Below, in pieces: positions 1 to 7,101 of a stretch of DNA of 13,669 nt. The translations under genes were made by a program, and so were the position numbers. The stretch covers positions 5,529-19,197 of the forward strand of contig MNXO01000149.1 of the NCBI GenBank assembly GCA_001872995.1, read 5' to 3'. The stretch's first letter is position 1, and each line of letters starts with the position of its first letter. Under the pieces are notes generated by a model that was not told the origin of the DNA, made no database searches, and was given only the letters and a program-made list of their open reading frames with translations. The DNA is from Bacteroidetes bacterium CG2_30_32_10. GTDB lineage: Bacteria > Bacteroidota > Bacteroidia > Bacteroidales > CG2-30-32-10.

Positions 1-2
1 AT

Positions 3-22
3 ACTAATGACTCAGTACTTAC
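3..22. repeat. 20-bp direct repeat, copy 1
   Basis: This stretch matches 638-657 at 19 of 20 positions; both begin ACTAATGACTCA and end TACTTAC. It overlaps the stop codon of the decayed four-helix-bundle gene. The two copies bracket that gene almost exactly, as a target duplication or a cassette boundary would. The repeat may continue beyond the left edge of the window. Confidence 0.7.
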
Positions 23-281
23 GTCTTATTTAAAGATTTCTGCAAACCTCTAATCATTTTTTGTATTTCATTGATATCTTTTGATAATTTGTTGAATATT
101 TCTTCATCAATATATTTTAAATTTATTGAAATATTTAGCAATGATTCCTGTTCACAAGAAGAACCCATTGAAATGTTAAATTCATTCATCGTTCCTCTAC
201 CAGCACCTTCTGCAATATTTGATGAAACTGAAACACAAATCTTCTAATTTGAGAAATCATACCAAACATTTCCGACTTAGC

Positions 282-512
282 CTGATTAATTCAGGAATTT
301 TTTTAGAACAATGTATTTCTTTGAGTTTCTTTGTGTTTTCCTTTGAGAAACTTTGTGTAATAGCTATACCACAAAAAGCACAAAGAGTTTCACAAAAAAC
401 ACTAAGTACTATGAAAAGCATATATTAAAACTAAAAAAATAGCACAGAAAGTGATTAATAATCTGTTGTTTATGGAAAGCTATATTGTAGTAAACAAAGT
501 TTATAAATTAAG
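282..512. mobile_element. Putative insertion inside the four-helix-bundle gene
   Basis: The homology to the four-helix-bundle family stops at about 513 and resumes at about 281, leaving roughly 230 bp with no coding homology. The flanks at 273-281 and 513-521 align to the same protein position and share 6 of 9 bases, which could be an eroded target duplication. The insert holds the quasi-palindrome at 316-410 and, at its low end, the short palindrome CCTGATTAATTCAGG (282-296). No transposase is present, so this would be a non-autonomous, MITE-like element. Internal decay or recombination between repeats is an alternative. Confidence 0.35.
316..410. repeat. Quasi-palindrome of iterated ACAAAG / CTTTGT words
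   Basis: The left arm (316-359) is built of CTTTGTG and CTTTGAG words. The right arm (368-410) is built of CACAAAG and related words. They meet at the perfect palindrome ATAGCTAT (360-367). The arms are imperfect complements of each other, so the segment could fold into a long interrupted hairpin. I see no gene in it. The only plus-strand reading frame crossing it (219-428) is low-complexity and not credible. Confidence 0.65.
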
Positions 513-637
513 CAAGTTAGGATAATGCTCAGTTATTTTATAGATTTCAGTCAATAGTTCTATTTCCTTTTTCCAAACATTTAACTCTTTAAATTTATTC
601 ATCTCTATAAAAATTACTATTTAGCTAAAGACTCAGT

Positions 638-657
638 ACTAATGACTCATTACTTAC
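638..657. repeat. 20-bp direct repeat, copy 2
   Basis: This is the second copy of the repeat at 3-22 (19 of 20 identical). It is preceded by a further partial unit, ACTCAGTACT, at 631-640. It overlaps the last codon and the stop (654-656) of the saccharopine reductase gene, so the junction of the decayed cassette lies right at the 3' end of the lysine operon. Confidence 0.7.
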
Positions 658-1991
658 CCAATAGCTTCCGATAAAGGTAACCCAAACTCTTCTTTCATTT
701 TGATTCCTAATTTCTCTAAATTATCAAGAATAGGTTTATAAATTTCTTTAATCACTGGCACATGCACGCCTTTTACCGAAATTTTATTTTCTAAAATCAT
801 TTCCACACCAATAGCAGCAGGCAATGCAACTGTTCGAGCAATAGCGGTATCTGTACTTAAGGTTCCAAAATCAAGCATACTTGATTTTATCACTTCCTTT
901 TTGCCATCTGCATAGCTTGCCACAAAAGTATGTTGCATTGCAACCATATCTCTTTCTTCATTGCCTAATTGCATTTTATCAATCATCAAATCGGAAGTTA
1001 CTTCAAATGGGGAATCTTCATTACGATTTATTGACGAATTATCAAATAAACCAAGCCATTCAATTGCATTCATCGCATGAGCATTTCTATCAATTCCAAG
1101 ATATTCCGCAACTTTTATTTTAATATTTGTGGCATCTTTAGCACCAATAAGCATTGCCATCATATCAGCATAAGATTTCCCTTTTAAATCGATTTTATCA
1201 TAAGTAATCAATTTAAGTTTTTTCATTACATCAATGGCTTCGCACCAACCTTTGTAACGAAGTGTTCCACGATAAATTGTTTTAACTTCAGGAATATTAT
1301 ATATTTCCATATAAGATAAAGAATCTCGATTAGGATAAACTTCTAATTTATCTACATCTGGGAAAATGATTGAAAATGGATTTTTAAAAAGGTCTTCAGT
1401 AGGCACTTCTATAATCCTACCATTTTTTAAAAACTTGCCATCATTGTTACCTGCCATTACCACGCCCTTGGGACTCCATGAAAATTTGTATTTAAAAGGA
1501 TTATTAGCAGCTTCTGGTGCAGGCAATGCGCCACAAAGGGAATAAAATTCTTCCACTTTTCCGCCTTTAGCATGAATATGGTCAATGATTTTCATCGCAG
1601 ACATGTGGTCTATACCTGGGTCGAGTCCTAATTCATTAAGTATGATAATACCTGCCTTTTTTGCAGCTTCATCAAGGGCTTTCATTTCTGGTTTTACGTA
1701 AGAAGAAGTTACCATATTCTTGCTATGCTTGATACACAATTTCGCAACCATTGGATGAAAAGTATAGGGGAGCAAACTAACAGTTAAATCATTTTCACTA
1801 ATCATTTTTTCTAATGAAGCGGCATCATTTGCATCCCAATCTATTGATTTTCCAATTGGATGATTACCTATCATCTTATCAGCTCTATCTTTGGTATTAG
1901 AAGCGATAGTAACATGAATGTTTTTCTTTAATAAATATTGTACCATCGGGTTAACAACCATTCCGGCACCGAGAATCAATACTTTTTTCAT
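654..1991 (-). CDS. Saccharopine reductase / dehydrogenase (SDH, LYS9-type)
   Basis: This 445-residue protein matches the SDH half of eukaryotic alpha-aminoadipic semialdehyde synthase. The N-terminus is a Rossmann fold with GAGMV at residues 8-12. The family-typical segment GLDPGIDHM is at 122-130, and CGALPAPE at 153-160 is followed by NPFKYKFSWSP (164-174), closely like animal and plant SDH. The family interconverts saccharopine with 2-aminoadipate-6-semialdehyde plus glutamate. Next to an LKR gene it most likely runs in the catabolic direction, splitting saccharopine; the cofactor preference cannot be read from sequence. Length is normal for a stand-alone enzyme. It starts at ATG 18 nt after the LKR stop, so the two genes form one transcription unit. 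Its 3' end touches the repeat at 638-657. Confidence 0.92.
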   Translation of the reverse strand: MKKVLILGAGMVVNPMVQYLLKKNIHVTIASNTKDRADKMIGNHPIGKSIDWDANDAASLEKMISENDLTVSLLPYTFHPMVAKLCIKHSKNMVTSSYVKPEMKALDEAAKKAGIIILNELGLDPGIDHMSAMKIIDHIHAKGGKVEEFYSLCGALPAPEAANNPFKYKFSWSPKGVVMAGNNDGKFLKNGRIIEVPTEDLFKNPFSIIFPDVDKLEVYPNRDSLSYMEIYNIPEVKTIYRGTLRYKGWCEAIDVMKKLKLITYDKIDLKGKSYADMMAMLIGAKDATNIKIKVAEYLGIDRNAHAMNAIEWLGLFDNSSINRNEDSPFEVTSDLMIDKMQLGNEERDMVAMQHTFVASYADGKKEVIKSSMLDFGTLSTDTAIARTVALPAAIGVEMILENKISVKGVHVPVIKEIYKPILDNLEKLGIKMKEEFGLPLSEAIG

Positions 1992-2009
1992 AGACTATAA
2001 AAATAAATA

Positions 2010-3317
2010 TTATAAATATTGTTGAAGGTATTTAAAATCATTGGTAAGTTCACCTTTGTGGAGTATAAGAGCTTTTTTAATTGCTCTGGGCAAATCGAGT
2101 TCTTCAAAAGGTAAATCATAATCAGCGATTGCAATTGGTTTCACATAGTTTACCAATACGTCACCAAACCCATTTGATGAATCTCTAGGCAATTCGCTTG
2201 GCAAAATATCTACAGCCATCACTTGTATTCCTTGTCCTTTGCACCCCATTGAAATTTCATTTGAAAAAGGATTATAAACAAAAATAGGGTCTTCTATTTC
2301 AGTAGATTTAACGGTACTTTCAATAGAACCATTCACATCACAAGTAATATCACCAATTACTGTTAACTTAGGATTGCCTTTTTTGTATAGTTTTTCGAGA
2401 TATTCTTTTGTAATTAGCTTTGGAAAACGTTTCTCCCAATACATGCAATTAATCAAAGCGGTAAGGTGTGGAACATATTTTTCAAATTGATTTTTATATC
2501 CCTCTGGATTAGCGTAATAATCTTGTAATTCAAATTCTTTTTCTTTATCTATTGGTGAAGATAAATGTTTTTCTTTGAATATTACTTTATAAACAATATT
2601 ATTGGGAAGTTTATCTCTTTCTTTTAAAGATAGGAGCTTTTCGGGAGAAATTTCTTTAACTGGTAACAAGCCTAAAATCTCTTGTGCACCCGAAGAAACA
2701 TTCCCATAACCAGTAAAACCAATTACAAATGGACGAAGTTCTTTTGGAAAACCATTTTCGGCAATGTATTGACCTACTTCAGAAATAGCATTACGAGCTT
2801 GTTCAAGGGAATGGTAAGAGCGAGCTTGTTTTATTTTTAAGAAAGGGGTTTCTATTCCTTGTTCTTTCAAACGCAAACCTAATGACCAAAGCGAATTTAT
2901 CATACCCGCAAAACCAGCATATTTGCCAAAAAATATCAACCTTTTATTCTGTTCATCAATTATTTTCTCATAGTCAATCAAGTTACACTTCAATTCCATC
3001 ATTTTTTGAAGCATTCCCATATTCTTCTTCTGCCCTTTTATCACATGCGAAAACAAAACGTAAGTTTTATCCTTTTCAAAATATGCATCAGGAATTTCTT
3101 TAACTCCAAAAATTACAGAACATTTCCTTAAATCATTAGAAATTTTTGCACCCGCCTTAATGTATTCTTCATCTTTAAAGATTCTTTTTGGAGAGGTTTC
3201 AACTACAACATCTAATTTGTAGTGTTTAATAAGTTTTTCTACGTGCTTAGGCGTAAGTGGTGCACGTCTTTCCATTTTATATCTATCTTCGTGCCTAATA
3301 CCAATGAATATACTCAT
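2010..3317 (-). CDS. Lysine-ketoglutarate reductase (LKR; saccharopine-forming)
   Basis: This 435-residue protein corresponds along its length to the LKR half of AASS. It begins IGIRHEDRYKMERRAPLTP (residues 5-23), then has KTYVLFSHVIKGQK (84-97), FFGKYAGFAGMINSLWSLG (129-147), the nucleotide-binding loop GFTGYGNVSSG (200-210), LINCMYWE (288-295), and the C-terminal GDITCDVNGSIE (322-333) and LPSELPRDSS (372-381). The predicted reaction is condensation of L-lysine and 2-oxoglutarate to saccharopine using NADPH, the first step of saccharopine lysine degradation in the cytoplasm. The SDH half follows as a separate gene 18 nt downstream. The LKR-type sequence, rather than yeast LYS1, argues for catabolism. 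The 253-bp divergent spacer to the TPR gene should hold its promoter, but I found no clear TAnnTTTG match. Confidence 0.9.
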   Translation of the reverse strand: MSIFIGIRHEDRYKMERRAPLTPKHVEKLIKHYKLDVVVETSPKRIFKDEEYIKAGAKISNDLRKCSVIFGVKEIPDAYFEKDKTYVLFSHVIKGQKKNMGMLQKMMELKCNLIDYEKIIDEQNKRLIFFGKYAGFAGMINSLWSLGLRLKEQGIETPFLKIKQARSYHSLEQARNAISEVGQYIAENGFPKELRPFVIGFTGYGNVSSGAQEILGLLPVKEISPEKLLSLKERDKLPNNIVYKVIFKEKHLSSPIDKEKEFELQDYYANPEGYKNQFEKYVPHLTALINCMYWEKRFPKLITKEYLEKLYKKGNPKLTVIGDITCDVNGSIESTVKSTEIEDPIFVYNPFSNEISMGCKGQGIQVMAVDILPSELPRDSSNGFGDVLVNYVKPIAIADYDLPFEELDLPRAIKKALILHKGELTNDFKYLQQYL

Positions 3318-3570
3318 ATTAAATCATAATTTATAAAACCGATGTCAATTATTATGCAAACCTCCATATTTTTAATTTAATAAGCAAGTGTTTCAAGTAA
3401 AATATTATTTGGTTAAAGGAAATAGAATAAAAAAAATCATTAAATTGAATTCTTTAGAAACAATATACTTTTAATTACCGTTTAATAGAAATGATGAAAA
3501 TTTTTATTTAATTTACAATTTAATTTAAAAAACATATAACCATACTCATTTTACTAATAAAGAAACTATT

Positions 3571-4281
3571 ATGAAAAAGTTTTTTCTGTCTTTTGCATTT
3601 CTTTTATTGTTTTTTGGAAGTTATGCTCAGAAAACTGCGGAAGAATTTTTAAACGCAGCCAATGAGAAATTTCAAAAACAAAACTATACGGAAGCCATTA
3701 TAGATTATGATAATGCAATAGAATTGAATCCAAACCTCAACGAAGCATACTTTAATCGTGGATTAGCTGAACGAAAAATGCTTGATTATACTGCTGCAAT
3801 CTTTAACTTTGATAAAGTAATTGAGCTAAACCCAAATCATATTTATGCTTATCTTTATCGTGGACTTTCTAAAATTGCTCTTAAGGATTATTCTGGTGCA
3901 ATTACAGATTTTGATAAGGTGATTGAATTGAATTCAACTATAGCTGATGCATATTATAACCGTGGTTTATGCAAATACATTAATAAAGATTATGTGAATG
4001 CCATTAAAGATTTTGATAAAACAATTGAAATCGACCCAAAATCTACCGATGCTTTCACTTTTAGAGGTAATTCTTATAAAAAAATCAATAAACTTCCCGA
4101 ATCAATCATCGATTATGATAAAGCAATTTTATTAGACCCTACAAATACAAATGCTTATATTAATCGCGGTATTGCAAAATATCTCTCAGAAAAGGAAACT
4201 GAAGCCTGCGAAGATTGGAAAAAAGCCTCTGATCTTGGCAATAAATCTGCCGACCAAATAATTAAAGATAATTGTAAATAA
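3571..4281 (+). CDS. Secreted tetratricopeptide-repeat protein
   Basis: The protein has 236 residues. Residues 1-20 form a typical Sec signal peptide, with two lysines, a hydrophobic core and probable cleavage after SYAQ. There is no lipobox cysteine, so it is probably periplasmic. About six consecutive 34-residue TPR units follow from residue 23 to about 226, with recurring A-Y-x-N-R-G, D-Y-x-A-I-x-D-F-D and I-E-L-N-P cores. The C-terminal ACEDWKKASDLGNKSADQII is a common ending of Bacteroidota TPR proteins. TPR arrays are protein-binding scaffolds, so the partner is unknown. The spacer of 54 nt to the glycosyltransferase gene allows co-transcription. Start choice: the ATG follows an A-rich leader and places the signal peptide at the N-terminus. 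Confidence 0.88.
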   Translation: MKKFFLSFAFLLLFFGSYAQKTAEEFLNAANEKFQKQNYTEAIIDYDNAIELNPNLNEAYFNRGLAERKMLDYTAAIFNFDKVIELNPNHIYAYLYRGLSKIALKDYSGAITDFDKVIELNSTIADAYYNRGLCKYINKDYVNAIKDFDKTIEIDPKSTDAFTFRGNSYKKINKLPESIIDYDKAILLDPTNTNAYINRGIAKYLSEKETEACEDWKKASDLGNKSADQIIKDNCK

Positions 4282-4335
4282 TAAGCATTTCAGCTTTTTA
4301 ATATTTCTCTTAATTTTATTAATTTCCCATAAGCA

Positions 4336-5556
4336 TTGAGTGCTAAGATATATATTGCCCTGCCTGTTTTAAATGAGTTGGATTATATTTCTGCTTGTTT
4401 AGATTCTATTTCAAAACAAACTTATCGAAATTTTGAGCTTTGGGTCTGTGTAAATCAGGCTGAAGCTTGGCACAACGATTATTCTAAAAAGGAAATTATT
4501 GATAATAACCAGCAAACTATTTATTTATTAAATCAAATAACTAGTATTCCTATTCATATCATTGATAAATCATCTAAAGGCAAAGGATGGGATAATAAAA
4601 AGGCTTGCGTAGGTTGGGCGAGAAAAGTAGCGATGGATGCGATAAGTACAAAAGCTGATAAAAATGATATTGTTCTTAGTTTGGATGCGGATACCACCTT
4701 TGATGAAAATTACTTTCAATCTATTATCAACATCTTTGAAAATAAACCGAAAGCAGTTGCTATGGCAAATCCTTATTATCATCAATTAACTGACGATGAA
4801 ACACTAAATAGAGCTGTTTTAAGGTACGAAATATATATGCGTTATTATGCAATTAATATGTTTCGTATCGGGTCGCAATATTCTTATACCGCACTGGGCT
4901 CAGCTATAACTGTTCCAAATTGGGCATATATTGCAATTGGAGGAATTACACCTAAAAAGAGTGGAGAAGATTTCTATTTTCTTCAAAAGCTCACCAAGTA
5001 TGGGGTTGTTGTTAAATATAATACTGAAACTGTTTTCCCCGCTACCCGCTATTCAGATCGTGTGTTTTTTGGAACAGGACCTGCTTTGATAAAAGGCAGC
5101 ACAGGCGATTGGGAGAGTTACCCTATTTATCATTATTCTCTTTTCGATCATATTAAAAAAACGCAAGACCTCTACCCTACTCTATTCACAAATAATATTG
5201 ACACTCCTTTGTCTTTCTTTTTAATGCAACAATTTAAGGAAGAAAATATATGGCTGCCATTGCGTAATAACTTTAAAGATATTAAACAGTTTATAAAAGC
5301 TTGTCATCATAAAATAGACGGATTAAGAATTTTGCAATACTTAAAAACAATGCAAAAACAAATTTTTCAATCTGACGAAACAAACCTAAAGGACTATTTG
5401 CTTAAGTTTATACCAAATGATAAATTGAAGGAATTAAATATTAATTTTGAAACGTTCTCTTTCGCTCAATCTCCCATTGAGGAATTGAATGAATTAAGGG
5501 ATTTTCTTATGCAACAAGAATTAGTTTATCAAAAAGAGGAATACGAGCATATTTGA
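4336..5556 (+). CDS. Family 2 glycosyltransferase, TTG start
   Basis: The predicted protein has 406 residues and an N-terminal GT-A fold. Residues 5-14 (IYIALPVLNE) form the first nucleotide-binding strand, followed by a helix and SISKQTYRNFELWVCVNQ. The metal- and nucleotide-binding motif LDADT is at 116-120, and a later GGITPKKSGEDFYF segment fits the acceptor or base region. I see no signal peptide or obvious membrane helix, so it is likely cytoplasmic or peripheral. The donor and acceptor are unknown. The start is TTG: an in-frame stop (4330-4332) lies just upstream, and the next in-frame ATG lies about 100 residues inside, past the first strand. The 3' end touches miaA. A role in surface polysaccharide or glycan synthesis is inference from the fold only. 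Confidence 0.82.
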   Translation: MSAKIYIALPVLNELDYISACLDSISKQTYRNFELWVCVNQAEAWHNDYSKKEIIDNNQQTIYLLNQITSIPIHIIDKSSKGKGWDNKKACVGWARKVAMDAISTKADKNDIVLSLDADTTFDENYFQSIINIFENKPKAVAMANPYYHQLTDDETLNRAVLRYEIYMRYYAINMFRIGSQYSYTALGSAITVPNWAYIAIGGITPKKSGEDFYFLQKLTKYGVVVKYNTETVFPATRYSDRVFFGTGPALIKGSTGDWESYPIYHYSLFDHIKKTQDLYPTLFTNNIDTPLSFFLMQQFKEENIWLPLRNNFKDIKQFIKACHHKIDGLRILQYLKTMQKQIFQSDETNLKDYLLKFIPNDKLKELNINFETFSFAQSPIEELNELRDFLMQQELVYQKEEYEHI

Positions 5557-5561
5557 ACAAG

Positions 5562-6464
5562 ATGATAACAATATTAGGTCCCACAGCAACAGGCAAAACG
5601 CAATTGGCAGCCCATGTTGCTTATAAAATAAATGGAGAAATCATTAGTGCCGATTCTCGTCAAGTATATAAAGAAATGAATATTGGTACAGGCAAAGACC
5701 TTGATGATTATTGCATAAATGACATTCATATTCCTTATCACCTTATTGATATTGCCGAACCTGGATATGAATATAATGTGTTTGAATTTAAACGAGATTT
5801 TCAGACTGCTTATAATAGCATCATTTCAAGAAATAAAGTTCCTATTCTTTGTGGTGGTACTGGTATGTATATTGAAGCAGCAATTAGCGATTATAAATTT
5901 GCTGAAGTCCCAGAAAATAAAGTATTACGCGAAGAGTTATTAAAAAAAAGTAAGGAAGAATTAATTGAACTATTAGCAAATTACAAAAAATTGAATAACA
6001 ATTCCGATACTTCCGATTTAAGTAGATTGTTAAGAGCCATTGAAATTGTAACATATCACAGCGCACATCCTGAAAAACTTAAGACACAAAATAGTATTCA
6101 AACCAAAATATTTGGTATTTCATTTCCCAGAGAGGAAATAAGACAACGAATTACCGAAAGACTGAAGAAAAGATTAGAAACAGGAATGATTGACGAAGTG
6201 AAATTATTGATAACAAAAGGAATTTCTTATGAACGACTCATCACTTATGGATTAGAATATAAGTACATCTCTCTTTATCTTTCTGGTTCAATAAAATATG
6301 ATGATATGTTTAACTTATTAAATATAGCTATCCATCAATTTGCCAAACGCCAAATGACGTGGTTTCGCAGAATGGAACGCAATGGATTTGATATTCACTG
6401 GATTGATGGCAACCAAAACCTTGAAACCAAAACTAAAGAAATTATCCATCATTGCTCCCTATAA
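5562..6464 (+). CDS. miaA: tRNA dimethylallyltransferase MiaA
   Basis: MiaA transfers the dimethylallyl group from DMAPP to N6 of adenosine 37 in tRNAs reading UNN codons. From the ATG at 5562 the protein has 300 residues, the usual family length. The P-loop GPTATGKT is at 6-13, the catalytic-site motif SADSRQVY at 29-36 and GGTGMYIEA at 98-106. The tRNA-facing segment GLEYKYISLYLSG is near 230-242 and the conserved RQMTWFRR is at 263-270. An alternative start is TTG at 5553, whose bases overlap the glycosyltransferase TGA stop. It would add three residues and make the pair translationally coupled. I prefer ATG because it already includes the first strand. Either way the two genes are read from one message. 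Confidence 0.93.
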   Translation: MITILGPTATGKTQLAAHVAYKINGEIISADSRQVYKEMNIGTGKDLDDYCINDIHIPYHLIDIAEPGYEYNVFEFKRDFQTAYNSIISRNKVPILCGGTGMYIEAAISDYKFAEVPENKVLREELLKKSKEELIELLANYKKLNNNSDTSDLSRLLRAIEIVTYHSAHPEKLKTQNSIQTKIFGISFPREEIRQRITERLKKRLETGMIDEVKLLITKGISYERLITYGLEYKYISLYLSGSIKYDDMFNLLNIAIHQFAKRQMTWFRRMERNGFDIHWIDGNQNLETKTKEIIHHCSL

Positions 6465-6524
6465 TTTGGTTCGCTTTTTGTGAAAAATAAATCAAAATTA
6501 TTTTACTTTTTGTATTAAATATGC

Positions 6525-6532
6525 TATATTTG
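6525..6532 (+). promoter_or_regulatory. Candidate -7 element for the macrodomain-OmpA unit
   Basis: TATATTTG fits the Bacteroidota -7 consensus TAnnTTTG and lies 29 nt before the macrodomain ATG, within the 97-nt gap after miaA. The -33 match is poor: the nearest TTG (6510-6512) is only 12 nt upstream. This is therefore a likely but unproven promoter. Confidence 0.45.
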
Positions 6533-6561
6533 CTTTAGTTATATTAACAATTAGACTAAGA

Positions 6562-7092
6562 ATGCAACTAAATTCTAAAATAAGTATTTGTCAAAAGGAT
6601 ATTACACTTCTAAAAGTAGATGCAATAGTTAATGCTGCCAACAAATCGCTTTTGGGAGGCGGTGGCGTTGATGGTGCAATACATAAAGCGGCTGGCAAAG
6701 AATTAGTTGAAGAATGCAGAACGCTTAAAGGTTGCGAAACTGGAGAAGCAAAAATAACCAAAGCTTATCATTTACCAGCAAAATTTGTTATTCATACCGT
6801 AGGACCTATTTGGGGCAATGGAAATAATAACGAAAAAAATTTACTTGAAAGCTGTTATAAAAACTGTTTGAAACTGGCTGTTAAAAACAATATTAAAACC
6901 ATTGCTTTCCCAAATATTAGTACTGGACTTTATCGTTTTCCCAAACAAATGGCTGCCGAAATTGCTATGAATACGGTGAACTCTTTTTTAGCTGATAACA
7001 ACTCTATAGAAAGTGTGGTGTTTGTTTGCTTTGATGAAGAGAATTACAATATATATGAAACTATTATTAAAAATTGGATGACACATAACTAA
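6562..7092 (+). CDS. MacroD/YmdB-type macrodomain protein
   Basis: The 176-residue protein is a single macrodomain. It has AIVNAANKSLLGGGGVDGAI (residues 21-40), which carries the ADP-ribose-binding asparagines and the aspartate used by MacroD enzymes. It also has GCETGEAKIT (57-66), LPAKFVIHTVGPIW (71-84) and the phosphate loop FPNISTGLYRFP (116-127). Family members bind ADP-ribose and hydrolyse O-acetyl-ADP-ribose or mono-ADP-ribosyl-protein esters. The loop is LYRFP where many relatives have VYGYP or VYGFP, a mild variation. It has no signal peptide, so it is cytoplasmic. It lies 9 nt upstream of a secreted OmpA-domain gene, probably on one transcript, though no functional link between the two is obvious. 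Confidence 0.92.
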   Translation: MQLNSKISICQKDITLLKVDAIVNAANKSLLGGGGVDGAIHKAAGKELVEECRTLKGCETGEAKITKAYHLPAKFVIHTVGPIWGNGNNNEKNLLESCYKNCLKLAVKNNIKTIAFPNISTGLYRFPKQMAAEIAMNTVNSFLADNNSIESVVFVCFDEENYNIYETIIKNWMTHN

Positions 7093-7101
7093 TTTAAACT
7101 T

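Larger units (their letters stand above)
19..602 (-). pseudogene. Decayed four-helix-bundle (23S rRNA IVS-type) protein gene
   Basis: Three minus-strand pieces can be read as one broken gene. Positions 602-501 encode a 33-residue N-terminus starting MNKFKELNVWKKEIELLTEI and continuing to HYPN before running into a stop. Positions 281 to about 240 encode AKSEMFGMISQIRRF. After a one-base frame change near 237-245, positions 238-19 encode SSNIAEGAGRGTMNEF and about 45 further residues, ending at TAA (19-21). The order helix 1, P-x-x-E-x-FG, SQIRR, SNIAEGxGRG and a C-terminal helix is that of the small proteins first described from intervening sequences in 23S rRNA and now found widely in Bacteroidota; their function is unclear. 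The gene is broken twice: an insert of about 230 bp after residue 30 or so, and the frameshift after IRRF. It is therefore not expected to make a full protein. Assignment to the family is firm; the exact break points are estimates. Confidence 0.8.

Noticed and set aside
219..428. Plus-strand reading frame of 69 codons
   Set aside because: It crosses the four-helix-bundle remnant in the wrong frame and the CTTTGTG repeat array. The product is low-complexity with no family likeness.
1..660. CRISPR-like or phage-derived repeat region
   Set aside because: The repeats are few, unevenly spaced and of different kinds, with no spacer pattern or cas gene.
3318..3570. Divergent promoters for the LKR and TPR genes
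   Set aside because: The 253-bp spacer is AT-rich and must hold promoters, but no exact TAnnTTTG with a suitable -33 element was found on either strand.
6484..6504. AAAATAA / TTATTTT stem after miaA as a terminator
   Set aside because: A 7-bp stem made only of A-T pairs, followed by a mixed T run, is too weak in such AT-rich DNA to call.
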